The notes beneath the pieces are model-generated. The model ran no database searches. It worked only from the letters and a program-made list of their open reading frames with translations, and was not told the origin of the DNA. A DNA stretch of 7,059 nt from Acidobacteriota bacterium (GTDB lineage: Bacteria > Acidobacteriota > Vicinamibacteria > Vicinamibacterales > JAFNAJ01): positions 1-7,059 of the forward strand of contig JAFNAJ010000133.1 in the NCBI GenBank assembly GCA_017860085.1, written 5' to 3'. The position numbers were made by a program, and so were the translations under genes. Positions 1 to 5,975 of the stretch are shown here, piece after piece (position 1 is the first letter of the stretch; every line of letters starts with the position of its first letter).

Positions 1-1713
1 GTCGACCAGTCGGCGCAGGACGAGGGTGAGGTCGTGGTGGTGCTCGGGGAGAGCGCCGCGGCCGCGCCCGCGGAAGCCCCGACCAGGCCGGCCGCGCCGA
101 CTCCGCAACCGGCTGGCGAGAGCATTGAGAAGCTCGAGCGGGCCGTGGCGGCGATGAGAGCCCCAGCCACGCCGGCAGAGCCCCGGCCTCCCGCAGCGTC
201 GACCACGCCCGTGGCCGCGGCGCCGCCTCCACCTCCAGCCCCACCCGATGTGGTGCCGGCCTCGCCGCCGGCCCCGCCGGTCGAGCCGGAACGGCGAGAG
301 GCGGAGCCTCCGCCGCCGCCCGCCCCGCCTGCACCGGCCCCAGTGGCGCGCCCCGATCCGCTCAGCACCTTGAAAGTCTCGCCGGTGCAGACTGTCACCG
401 CGGCGCCCACGCCGACGAGCGAACCCGGCCAGCACGTCATCTCGGGCGGGCAGGCGGAGAAGGTCTTCACCGGGCACCCCATCAGCCTCGATTTCCAGGG
501 CGTCGACCTGCGAGCCGTGCTGCGCACGTTTGCCGAGATCACGGGGCTCAACATCGTGATCGATCCCCAGGTGCAGGGCACCGTCGACGTGGCGCTGCGC
601 GACGTGCCCTGGGACCAGGCGCTCGACATCATCCTGCGCGCCAATCAACTCGGCTACAACGTCGACGGCACGATCGTTCGCATCGCGCCCCTGAAGACGC
701 TGGCCGACGAGGAGGCGCAGCGGCGCAAGCTCACCGAGGAGCGCGCGCTGTCGGGCGACCTCCAGGTCGTGACCCGCACGCTCTCATACGCGCGCGCCGC
801 GGAGGTGTCCGACCTCATCGTCAGGACCGCGCTGTCGACGCGCGGCACCGTCGAGGTCGACGAGCGCACCAACACGCTCATCATCACCGACCTCGAGTCG
901 AGGATCGACCTCGCGCAGAACCTGCTCAACACGCTCGACCGTCCCGAGCCTCAGGTGGAGATCGAGGCGCGCGTGGTGCAGACGACCAGCGAGTTCGCGC
1001 GCGCCATCGGGGTGCAGTGGGGGATCAACGGCTACGTCGCGCCGGAGTACGGAAACACGACCGGCCTGGCATTCCCCAACCAGGGGAGCCTGACGGGGCG
1101 TACCGGCAGCGTTCAGAGCGACGGGCGAACGGAGACGCAGACGGCGGTGGGACTTCGGGCTCCCAATGCGACGAGCGCGATCGGCCTGGCGCTCGGCGCC
1201 GTCAACGGCGCGTTCAACATCGACGTGGCGCTCACCGCGCTCGAGCGGGCCGGCAAGGGGCGCATTCTGTCGACACCCCGCGTCTCGACGCAGAACAACG
1301 TCGAGGCCGAAGTCACGCAGGGCGTCCAGATTCCGATTCAGACGGTGGCGAACAACACCGTGACCGTGCAGTTCAAGGACGCGGCGCTGACGCTGAAGGT
1401 GAAGCCGCAGATCACGGCGGCCAACACCGTGATCATGCGCATCACGCTCGAGAATGCCTCCCCCGATTACAGCCGGCAGGTGAACGGCATTCCCCCGATC
1501 GACACGCAGCGGGCAGTCACGGAGGTCTTGGTGAAGGACGGGCACACCACGGTGATCGGCGGCATCTTCGTGAGCCGTGAGGCCACGATCAACGACCGGA
1601 CACCGGGGCTGCACCGCATCCCGCTGCTCGGTTGGCTGTTCAAGCGGGACGCGATCCAGGACGAGAGTCGCGAACTGCTCATCTTCATCTCGCCGCGGAT
1701 CATCAAGGGATAG
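1..1713 (+). CDS. pilQ: Type IV pilus secretin PilQ, C-terminal part (5' end outside window)
   Basis: PilQ forms the multimeric outer-membrane channel through which the type IV pilus passes. The reading frame is open from base 1, so this is the last 570 residues of a longer protein; the first GTG at 34 is an internal codon, not a credible start. Counting from base 1: residues about 19-140 are a Pro/Ala-rich, probably disordered linker; about 159-235 is the N0/STN domain (starts HPISLDFQGVDLRAVL); about 247-316 is the N1 secretin short domain (LSYARAAEVSDLI, then NTLIITD); about 320-570 is the secretin barrel, with VEIEARVVQ, LSTPRVSTQNN, VIGGIF and the signature GLHRIPLLGWLFK at 536-548, ending ELLIFISPRII. 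Any AMIN domain that binds peptidoglycan would lie upstream of the window. The N0 domain, single N1 domain and ending match PilQ better than the GspD type II secretin, which has N1-N3. Two lipoprotein genes follow closely and may share its transcript. Confidence 0.93.
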   Translation, partial: VDQSAQDEGEVVVVLGESAAAAPAEAPTRPAAPTPQPAGESIEKLERAVAAMRAPATPAEPRPPAASTTPVAAAPPPPPAPPDVVPASPPAPPVEPERREAEPPPPPAPPAPAPVARPDPLSTLKVSPVQTVTAAPTPTSEPGQHVISGGQAEKVFTGHPISLDFQGVDLRAVLRTFAEITGLNIVIDPQVQGTVDVALRDVPWDQALDIILRANQLGYNVDGTIVRIAPLKTLADEEAQRRKLTEERALSGDLQVVTRTLSYARAAEVSDLIVRTALSTRGTVEVDERTNTLIITDLESRIDLAQNLLNTLDRPEPQVEIEARVVQTTSEFARAIGVQWGINGYVAPEYGNTTGLAFPNQGSLTGRTGSVQSDGRTETQTAVGLRAPNATSAIGLALGAVNGAFNIDVALTALERAGKGRILSTPRVSTQNNVEAEVTQGVQIPIQTVANNTVTVQFKDAALTLKVKPQITAANTVIMRITLENASPDYSRQVNGIPPIDTQRAVTEVLVKDGHTTVIGGIFVSREATINDRTPGLHRIPLLGWLFKRDAIQDESRELLIFISPRIIKG

Positions 1714-1721
1714 CGCGCGAT

Positions 1722-1728
1722 GGGGACC
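1722..1728 (+). promoter_or_regulatory. Probable ribosome binding site for the first lipoprotein gene
   Basis: GGGGACC lies six bases before the ATG at 1735. The same heptamer occurs three bases before the ATGs at 2373 and 3531. It favours 1735 as the start, but an ATG at 1720 with AAGGGA at 1705-1710 is a real alternative, and both give the same mature lipoprotein. Confidence 0.45.
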
Positions 1729-1734
1729 TCAACC

Positions 1735-2358
1735 ATGCAGACGATGCCTAGCACGACTTCCGGATCGCCGCGACCCGTCCGCGTGGCCGGGCTGATCGCG
1801 CTCGTGGCCGCGCTCGTGGCCGCGTCTTCGTGCGGAGACGCGGTGCGCGAGGGCACGGGCTCCGCGTTCCTCGTGATCGACAACCTCACCGCCTCGGCGG
1901 GCGGCTCCAGTGGGGGCGTCAGCTTCAGCAACACGCTCGAGTCGGACGTGCTCACCAAGGGGTCGGTCTTCGAGGACTCGGGCCGCGTCGTCGTGCGGCT
2001 GGCCCCCAAGGACATCACGGCGCCCTTGACGTCGAACAACTACGTGACTATCAACCGCTATCGCGTGGTGTTCAAGCGGAGCGACGGCCGGAACACGCCG
2101 GGGGTTGACGTGCCGTACGCGTTCGACGGCGCCGTCACCTTCAACGTGAACGACGAACGAACCACCGGCAACTTCGTCCTCGTGCGCGCGCAGGCGAAGC
2201 TCGAGCCGCCGCTCATCCAGCTCGGCGGCAACGGCGGCGCGATCGTGATCTCGACGCTGGCCGAGGTGACCTTCTACGGCACGGACCAGACCGGGCACGA
2301 GGTGACGGTGACCGGGTCGCTCAGTGTCAACTTCGCGGACTGGGCCGATCCCCAGTAG
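1735..2358 (+). CDS. Predicted lipoprotein of unknown function downstream of pilQ
   Basis: I do not recognise a named family. The product is 207 residues from ATG 1735 (212 from ATG 1720). The N-terminus has arginines, then a hydrophobic run (VAGLIALVAALVA) and a cysteine in AASSC (Cys33 from 1735), which looks like a lipobox; after cleavage it would be a lipid-anchored periplasmic or outer-membrane protein. The mature part has no further membrane segment and only this one cysteine. It is rich in short beta-type stretches (SAFLVIDNLTAS, RVVVRLAPKD, YVTINRYRVVFKRSDGR, AVTFNVND, AEVTFYGTDQTGHEVTVTGSLSVNF), so a beta-sandwich fold is likely. The GTDQTGHEVTVTGSLSVNFADW ending reads like a C-terminal Ig-like strand pair. 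It begins 21 bases after the pilQ stop and ends 14 bases before the next lipoprotein ATG, which suggests an operon. A role with the pilus secretin is inferred from position only. Confidence 0.8.
   Translation: MQTMPSTTSGSPRPVRVAGLIALVAALVAASSCGDAVREGTGSAFLVIDNLTASAGGSSGGVSFSNTLESDVLTKGSVFEDSGRVVVRLAPKDITAPLTSNNYVTINRYRVVFKRSDGRNTPGVDVPYAFDGAVTFNVNDERTTGNFVLVRAQAKLEPPLIQLGGNGGAIVISTLAEVTFYGTDQTGHEVTVTGSLSVNFADWADPQ
1801..1824 (+). repeat. Perfect 12-bp tandem duplication inside the signal peptide
   Basis: The unit CTCGTGGCCGCG occurs twice back to back and encodes LVAA-LVAA in the hydrophobic core of the lipoprotein signal sequence. Loss or gain of one unit would keep the frame and change the core length by four residues. 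Confidence 0.85.
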
Positions 2359-2369
2359 AGGTGGGGACC
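2358..2369 (+). promoter_or_regulatory. Shine-Dalgarno region for the PKD lipoprotein gene
   Basis: GAGGTGG (2358-2364) starts on the last base of the upstream TAG stop and sits eight bases before the ATG at 2373, at near-ideal spacing. It overlaps GGGGACC (2363-2369). The GTG at 2361 falls within this site, so it is an unlikely start; ATG 2373 is preferred. Confidence 0.65.
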
Positions 2370-2372
2370 GCT

Positions 2373-3458
2373 ATGGCGAGAACGATGCACAGACACGCGT
2401 GGACGGCCGCGGCCCTCGGGGCCCTGCTCCTGGCGTCGGCCTGCACGATGAACGAGACCTCGGCGCCCGACATCGCGGGGCCGTCCGAATTGGGCCTCTC
2501 GATCAACCTCGCGGCCAACCCTGACATCCTGACGATGGATGGGTACGCCACCTCGGAGATCGTCGTGACGGCCCGGAACAGCACCGGCGGGCCCGCCAAC
2601 GGCATCGGCATTCGAGCGGAGATCGTCTACCAGGGCCAGATCCAGGACGTGGGCCGACTGTCGTCGAAGACGGCCACCACGGGGAACGACGGGCGGGCGG
2701 TGCTCGCCTATACCGCGCCGTCGAGCTCGCAGGGGCTCAACGTGGACGGCGGCAACGCCATCGTCACGATTCGCGTGATTCCCGTGGGCAGCGACTACGC
2801 CGCAGCCGTCGAGCGGTCGGTCAACATCCGTCTCGTGCCGCAGGGCATCACGGGGCCGCGTCCCGGGACGCCGATCGCGAAGTTCCGCTTCGCGCCGACG
2901 TCGCCCAAGGAGGGCGAGGAGATCAGGTTCGACGGTTCGCTGTCGCGCGACTGCGCGCCCGACCAGTCGGCCGCCGACTGCCTGGCCCAGCAGGGACCGA
3001 GCCCAACCCTGGTCCGCTACTTCTGGCAGTGGGGCGACGGTGACGATGCCGAGGGCATGCTCGAGGAGCACAAGTACAACAAGGCCGGCACCTACACGGT
3101 CACGCTGACAGTGACCAACGATCGAGGGATCTCGGCATCGGAGATCCAGTTCGTGACGGTCGGCGCCGGGGAGCAGACCAAGGCCGACTTCTTCGTGTCA
3201 CCCTCCGACCCGTTGCCTGGGCAGCTGGTCATCTTCGACGCGCGGAGTTCGACCGCGCCCGACGGGGTCTCGATCGTGGCGTGGGACTGGAACTTCGGCG
3301 ATGGGACAACGGGCTCCGGTCAGCAGGTGACCCACACCTTCACGACCGTGGGAACCTACACCGTCCTGCTGACCGTCACCGATTCGCGCGGGAAGAAGGC
3401 CGAGACGACCAAGGCGGTGCCGGTGAAGATCCCGGTCCCGCCCTCGTCCGGCGACTAG
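2373..3458 (+). CDS. Predicted lipoprotein with one Ig-like and two PKD domains
   Basis: The product is 361 residues from ATG 2373, chosen because a good Shine-Dalgarno precedes it. The N-terminus (ARTMHRHAW, then TAAALGALLLASAC) is a lipoprotein signal with Cys24 as the anchor. About residues 40-156 look like a bacterial Ig-like (Big_1/invasin type) domain: NPDILTMDGYATSEIVVTA, then GNDGRAVLAYTAP. PKD domain 1 spans about 168-263 (PIAKFRFAPTSPKEGEEIRF, FWQWGDGDD, GTYTVTLTVTNDRG). PKD domain 2 spans about 270-352 (KADFFVSPSDPLPGQLVIF, WDWNFGDGTT, GTYTVLLTVTDSRG). The first PKD domain has an insertion with Cys194 and Cys203 (CX8C), which could form a disulfide in the periplasm or outside. Such domains bind proteins or sugars or act as spacers; no catalytic domain is present. 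It lies 14 bases after the other lipoprotein gene and is probably co-transcribed with pilQ. A role in pilus assembly or adhesion is inference. Confidence 0.85.
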   Translation: MARTMHRHAWTAAALGALLLASACTMNETSAPDIAGPSELGLSINLAANPDILTMDGYATSEIVVTARNSTGGPANGIGIRAEIVYQGQIQDVGRLSSKTATTGNDGRAVLAYTAPSSSQGLNVDGGNAIVTIRVIPVGSDYAAAVERSVNIRLVPQGITGPRPGTPIAKFRFAPTSPKEGEEIRFDGSLSRDCAPDQSAADCLAQQGPSPTLVRYFWQWGDGDDAEGMLEEHKYNKAGTYTVTLTVTNDRGISASEIQFVTVGAGEQTKADFFVSPSDPLPGQLVIFDARSSTAPDGVSIVAWDWNFGDGTTGSGQQVTHTFTTVGTYTVLLTVTDSRGKKAETTKAVPVKIPVPPSSGD

Positions 3459-3488
3459 CGCGGCGGCGGGTTCGGGTCGAGACGAGGG

Positions 3489-3512
3489 CGCCGTGCGCGT
3501 GAGCGCACGGCG
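3489..3512 (+). other. Perfect GC-rich inverted repeat (RNA hairpin with GTGA loop)
   Basis: CGCCGTGCGC (3489-3498) pairs fully with GCGCACGGCG (3503-3512) around the loop GTGA, a GNRA-type tetraloop in RNA. A G-U pair (3488/3513) could extend the stem by one. There is no T run after it, so it is not a classic intrinsic terminator. It lies 31 bases after the PKD lipoprotein stop and 8 bases before the ribosome binding site of the TPR gene. It could stabilise the upstream mRNA 3' end, act as a weak or Rho-assisted terminator, or affect translation of the next gene. Confidence 0.7.
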
Positions 3513-3520
3513 TGCCGCCC

Positions 3521-3527
3521 GGGGACC
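3521..3527 (+). promoter_or_regulatory. Probable ribosome binding site for the TPR gene
   Basis: GGGGACC ends three bases before ATG 3531, in the same arrangement as at the PKD lipoprotein gene. Pairing with the 16S tail would be through GGGGA and is only moderate. Confidence 0.45.
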
Positions 3528-3530
3528 TTC

Positions 3531-4289
3531 ATGAGTGCGGCGTCCAGAATCGAGTCGCTCGAGCGCCGGGTGAAGGCCGACCCGACATCGGTGGCGTTTG
3601 CGTCGCTCGCCGAGGAATACCGCCGGGCCGGGCGGCTCGGGGAAGCGATCGAGACTTCCCGGGCCGGCCTGGAGCGGCACCCATCCTACGCGTCGGCCAG
3701 AGTGACCCTGGCGCGGGCGCTCCACGAGCTCGGGCAACTCGACGAGGCGCGGGCCGAGTTCGAGACGGTGCTCGGCTTGGCCCCCGAGAACCTCGTGGCG
3801 ATTCGGGAGCTGGCCGACATCCACCGGCGACTGGGCGACCGGGCCGCAACCCTCCAGTATCTCCAGCAGGCGCTCACGCTGGCGCCACTCGACGCCGAAC
3901 TCCGCGACGCCATCGCCGACGCAGAGGAGCGGATGGTGGAGGCACCTCCGCACCCAGCGGCTGAAGCCGTCGATCGGCCGGCGCCGGTCGACGACGTTCG
4001 GAATCTCGGAGCCTCACTGGGATTCGAGCCGGCGCTCGACTTGCCGATCGACCTGCCGCTCGTCGAGGTCCCGGCCGACGTCCCGGCCGAGGAGCCCGGC
4101 GAGGTCGCCGAGCCGCTGGCGCTCGACGCGATCCCGTTTGCGCGGGTCGACCCTTCCGAGCCAGAATCTCCCGAGGACGCGCGACCCCTGGACGCCCCAG
4201 GCCGGCTCGAGACCCTGCGTCGCCAGGAGGCGGCACTCGAGCACTTTCTCGCGCAGATCCTGAAGGAGCGCGACCGCCGCGCCAGCTGA
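3531..4289 (+). CDS. Soluble TPR-repeat protein with acidic Pro-rich tail
   Basis: The product is 252 residues. About residues 20-121 hold three 34-residue tetratricopeptide repeats, with the typical pattern A-LAEEYRRAGRLGEAIE, ARVTLARALHELGQLDEARAEFETVLGLAPEN and AIRELADIHRRLGDRAATLQYLQQALTLAP. TPRs are helical hairpins that bind other proteins. About 138-222 is a disordered-looking Pro/Glu/Asp-rich stretch that includes a small in-frame duplication VPAD-VPAE. A predicted C-terminal helix follows (RLETLRRQEAALEHFLAQIL, about 225-244). There is no signal peptide or membrane segment, so it is probably cytoplasmic. ATG 3531 has the GGGGACC site before it. The stop lies 13 bases before the peptidase ATG, suggesting transcription with it. 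The partner is unknown. It could serve pilus biogenesis, as several TPR proteins do, but that is inferred only from being near pilQ. Confidence 0.85.
   Translation: MSAASRIESLERRVKADPTSVAFASLAEEYRRAGRLGEAIETSRAGLERHPSYASARVTLARALHELGQLDEARAEFETVLGLAPENLVAIRELADIHRRLGDRAATLQYLQQALTLAPLDAELRDAIADAEERMVEAPPHPAAEAVDRPAPVDDVRNLGASLGFEPALDLPIDLPLVEVPADVPAEEPGEVAEPLALDAIPFARVDPSEPESPEDARPLDAPGRLETLRRQEAALEHFLAQILKERDRRAS
4068..4091 (+). repeat. 12-bp tandem duplication in the TPR protein linker
   Basis: GTCCCGGCCGAC is followed by GTCCCGGCCGAG (11 of 12 bases identical), in frame as VPAD-VPAE. It lies in the low-complexity acidic linker and is probably a slippage product. Confidence 0.7.
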
Positions 4290-4302
4290 CCAGACAGCGT
4301 TG

Positions 4303-5493
4303 ATGACCTTCGCGCCCCCGGACCTGCTGCGGGCCCGCGTGGCCCGACTGCGTCGCGCGCTCGAGGCCGCCTCGCTCGACGCGCTCGTCGTGTCGCATCT
4401 GCCCAACATCTTCTATTTCAGTAACTTCTCGGCGTCGGCCGGGGTGCTGGTGGTCGGCGCGTCGCGGCTTTACTTGCTGGCCGACTTCCGCTACAGTGCC
4501 GCGATCGACGCGCTGGCGGCTGACGGCTGGCTCCCCGACGAGATCGAGGTCGGCCGGGTCGACGGTTCGTACGACCAGGCTCTCGTTCGTGCCCTCGAGA
4601 CCGGGGGCTGGGGGCCTCGGGTCGGGTTCGAGGGCGCCCGGGTGAGCGTGAAGCAGCACGGGTGGCTCGCCGCGAGGCTGGCAACAAGCGGCCAGCCTGA
4701 AGGAGACGGGGCAGCCCAGGCGGACAGGTCGGCCACGGCGGTCGCCCTCGTGTCCACCGACGGGCTGGTCGAAGCGCTTCGGCGACGGAAGGACGAGTAC
4801 GAGCTCGACGTCCTTCGCGAAGCCGGACGCCGGCTGTCAGCGGTCGCCCGCGACGTGCTGCACGACGTGGTCGTGGCTGGCCGGTCGGAGCAGGCCATTG
4901 CGGCCGACATCGACTGGCGGGTCCGTGCCGCCGGGTTCGAGCGGCCGGCGTTCGAGACCATCGTGGCGAGCGGACCGAACGCGGCGCTGCCGCACGCACA
5001 TGCGGGGGAACGGGTGACCGAGGCGTGCGATCTCGTGGTCGTCGACTTCGGCGGCGTATACCGGGGATACTGCGTGGATCTCACACGAACGGTGGCCCTG
5101 GGTGCCCCCACGGAACGCATGATCGACCTGTATCGCGCGGTCGCGTCCGCGCAGGACGCGGCGCTGGGCCGGGTCCGGGCGGGCGTGCCCGCCCACGTCG
5201 TGGACGCAGCCGCCCGCGACCGTCTCGCCGAGCTGGGACTCGGTGAGGCATTCGGTCACGGTACGGGCCACGGACTGGGCCTCGAGGTCCACGAAGAGCC
5301 CCGTATCGGCAAGCGGCGGCCCGACGACCCGCCGACGGAGCTCGACGCCGGCATGGTCTGCACGATCGAGCCTGGCGCCTATCTCCCCGGGTTCGGCGGT
5401 GTGCGGCTCGAAGATGATGTCATCGTGACGCCTGACGGCTGCGAGATGATCACGGACGTCCCACGGGACGCTCAACTCCTATCCCTCACATGA
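4303..5493 (+). CDS. M24 family Xaa-Pro aminopeptidase / Xaa-Pro dipeptidase
   Basis: A cytoplasmic metallopeptidase that removes residues in front of proline (aminopeptidase P) or splits Xaa-Pro dipeptides (prolidase). The product is 396 residues from ATG 4303; a TTG at 4300 in the same frame is less likely. About residues 10-150 are the creatinase N-terminal domain (RVARLRRALEAASLDALVVS, NIFYFSNFSASAGVLVV). The pita-bread catalytic domain runs from about 160 (VEALRRRKDEYELDVLREA) to the end. All five metal ligands of the family are visible: Asp248 (VVVDFGG), Asp259 (VDLTRTV), His323 (GTGHGLGLEVHEEP), Glu356 (CTIEPGAY) and Glu370 (VRLEDDV), so it should be active with two metal ions such as Mn. 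The SGPNAALPHAHAG motif with the substrate-site His is also present. PepP and PepQ cannot be told apart with certainty here, so no symbol is given. No clear Shine-Dalgarno is visible. Its TGA overlaps the accB ATG, indicating coupling. Confidence 0.92.
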   Translation: MTFAPPDLLRARVARLRRALEAASLDALVVSHLPNIFYFSNFSASAGVLVVGASRLYLLADFRYSAAIDALAADGWLPDEIEVGRVDGSYDQALVRALETGGWGPRVGFEGARVSVKQHGWLAARLATSGQPEGDGAAQADRSATAVALVSTDGLVEALRRRKDEYELDVLREAGRRLSAVARDVLHDVVVAGRSEQAIAADIDWRVRAAGFERPAFETIVASGPNAALPHAHAGERVTEACDLVVVDFGGVYRGYCVDLTRTVALGAPTERMIDLYRAVASAQDAALGRVRAGVPAHVVDAAARDRLAELGLGEAFGHGTGHGLGLEVHEEPRIGKRRPDDPPTELDAGMVCTIEPGAYLPGFGGVRLEDDVIVTPDGCEMITDVPRDAQLLSLT

Positions 5494-5972
5494 ACCTCGA
5501 CGGCATCAAAGAGATCCTGGACCTGGTACGCGAGCACGACCTCGCGGAGTTCGAGCTCGAGCTCGACGGCCTGAAGATTCGCGTGCGCAAGGACAGCCCG
5601 GTGCATTTCATGCCGGCCCCCGTCCCGGCGACGCCATCTCCGGTGATGGTCGCCCCGACGGTGGCCGGTCCGGCTGGCGCGGTGGCCTTGGCGCCCGAGA
5701 TTGCGCCGCTCGGCGACGACGAGGCGCTCGAACTGGCGGTGGTCAAGTCGCCCATGGTGGGCACGTTCTACCGGGCCCCCGAACCGGGCGCGCGGCCATT
5801 CGTCGACGTGGGCACCGAGGTGGCCAAGGGCCAGGTGCTCTGCATCATCGAGGCGATGAAGCTCATGAACGAAATCGAGTCGGAGTACGACGGCGAGATC
5901 GTTCGCGTCTACGTGGAGAACGGTCAGCCCGTGCAGTTTGGCGAGCGGTTGTTCGCCATCAAGGCGAGGTAG
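5490..5972 (+). CDS. accB: Biotin carboxyl carrier protein of acetyl-CoA carboxylase
   Basis: AccB carries the biotin that AccC carboxylates and that the AccA/AccD carboxyltransferase then uses to make malonyl-CoA, the first committed step of fatty acid synthesis. The product is 160 residues, close to the usual BCCP length. The N-terminal helix region (MNLDGIKEILDLVREHDLAE, then FELELDGLKIRVRK) is followed by a flexible Pro/Ala linker (about 38-80) and the biotinyl domain (about 83-158). The biotin lysine is Lys124 in EAMKLMNEI. The thumb loop typical of bacterial AccB is present at 87-104 (SPMVGTFYRAPEPGARPF). The ATG sits inside ATGA (5490-5493), overlapping the peptidase stop, so translation is likely coupled. 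accC follows three bases after the stop. Biotin ligase and accA/accD are not in the window. Confidence 0.96.
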   Translation: MNLDGIKEILDLVREHDLAEFELELDGLKIRVRKDSPVHFMPAPVPATPSPVMVAPTVAGPAGAVALAPEIAPLGDDEALELAVVKSPMVGTFYRAPEPGARPFVDVGTEVAKGQVLCIIEAMKLMNEIESEYDGEIVRVYVENGQPVQFGERLFAIKAR

Positions 5973-5975
5973 AGG

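Larger units (their letters stand above)
3459..3530 (+). other. 72-base intergenic gap with hairpin, no clear promoter
   Basis: This is the longest gap in the window. It holds the 10-bp hairpin at 3489-3512 and the GGGGACC site at 3521-3527. I see no recognisable -35/-10 pair, although promoters in GC-rich genomes are hard to see by eye. It is the most natural boundary between the pilus/lipoprotein block and the TPR-peptidase-acc block. Confidence 0.5.

Noticed and set aside
784..1614. 276-codon minus-strand frame inside pilQ
   Set aside because: Antisense shadow of the secretin domain; composition is Arg/His/Val-rich and no domain is recognisable.
34..1713. GTG at 34 as the start of pilQ
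   Set aside because: The frame continues open to base 1 and no known PilQ starts in a Pro-rich linker; the gene simply enters from outside the window.
3127..3147. 7-bp inverted repeat GGATCTC/GAGATCC inside the first PKD domain region
   Set aside because: Short, inside a conserved coding stretch, and of a kind expected by chance over 7 kb.
3489..3512. Calling the hairpin a classic Rho-independent terminator
   Set aside because: The stem is suitable but it is followed by GC-rich sequence with no T run, so only a generic hairpin is reported.
3512..3964. 150-codon + strand frame overlapping the TPR gene
   Set aside because: Out-of-frame shadow, Gly/Arg/Ala-rich; the frame starting at 3531 shows clear TPR repeats.
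5551..5566. 16-bp perfect palindrome (alternating TCGAGC units) in accB
   Set aside because: It is explained by the codons for Phe-Glu-Leu-Glu-Leu-Asp in a GC-rich gene (GAG and CTC alternating), so a protein-binding site is not needed.
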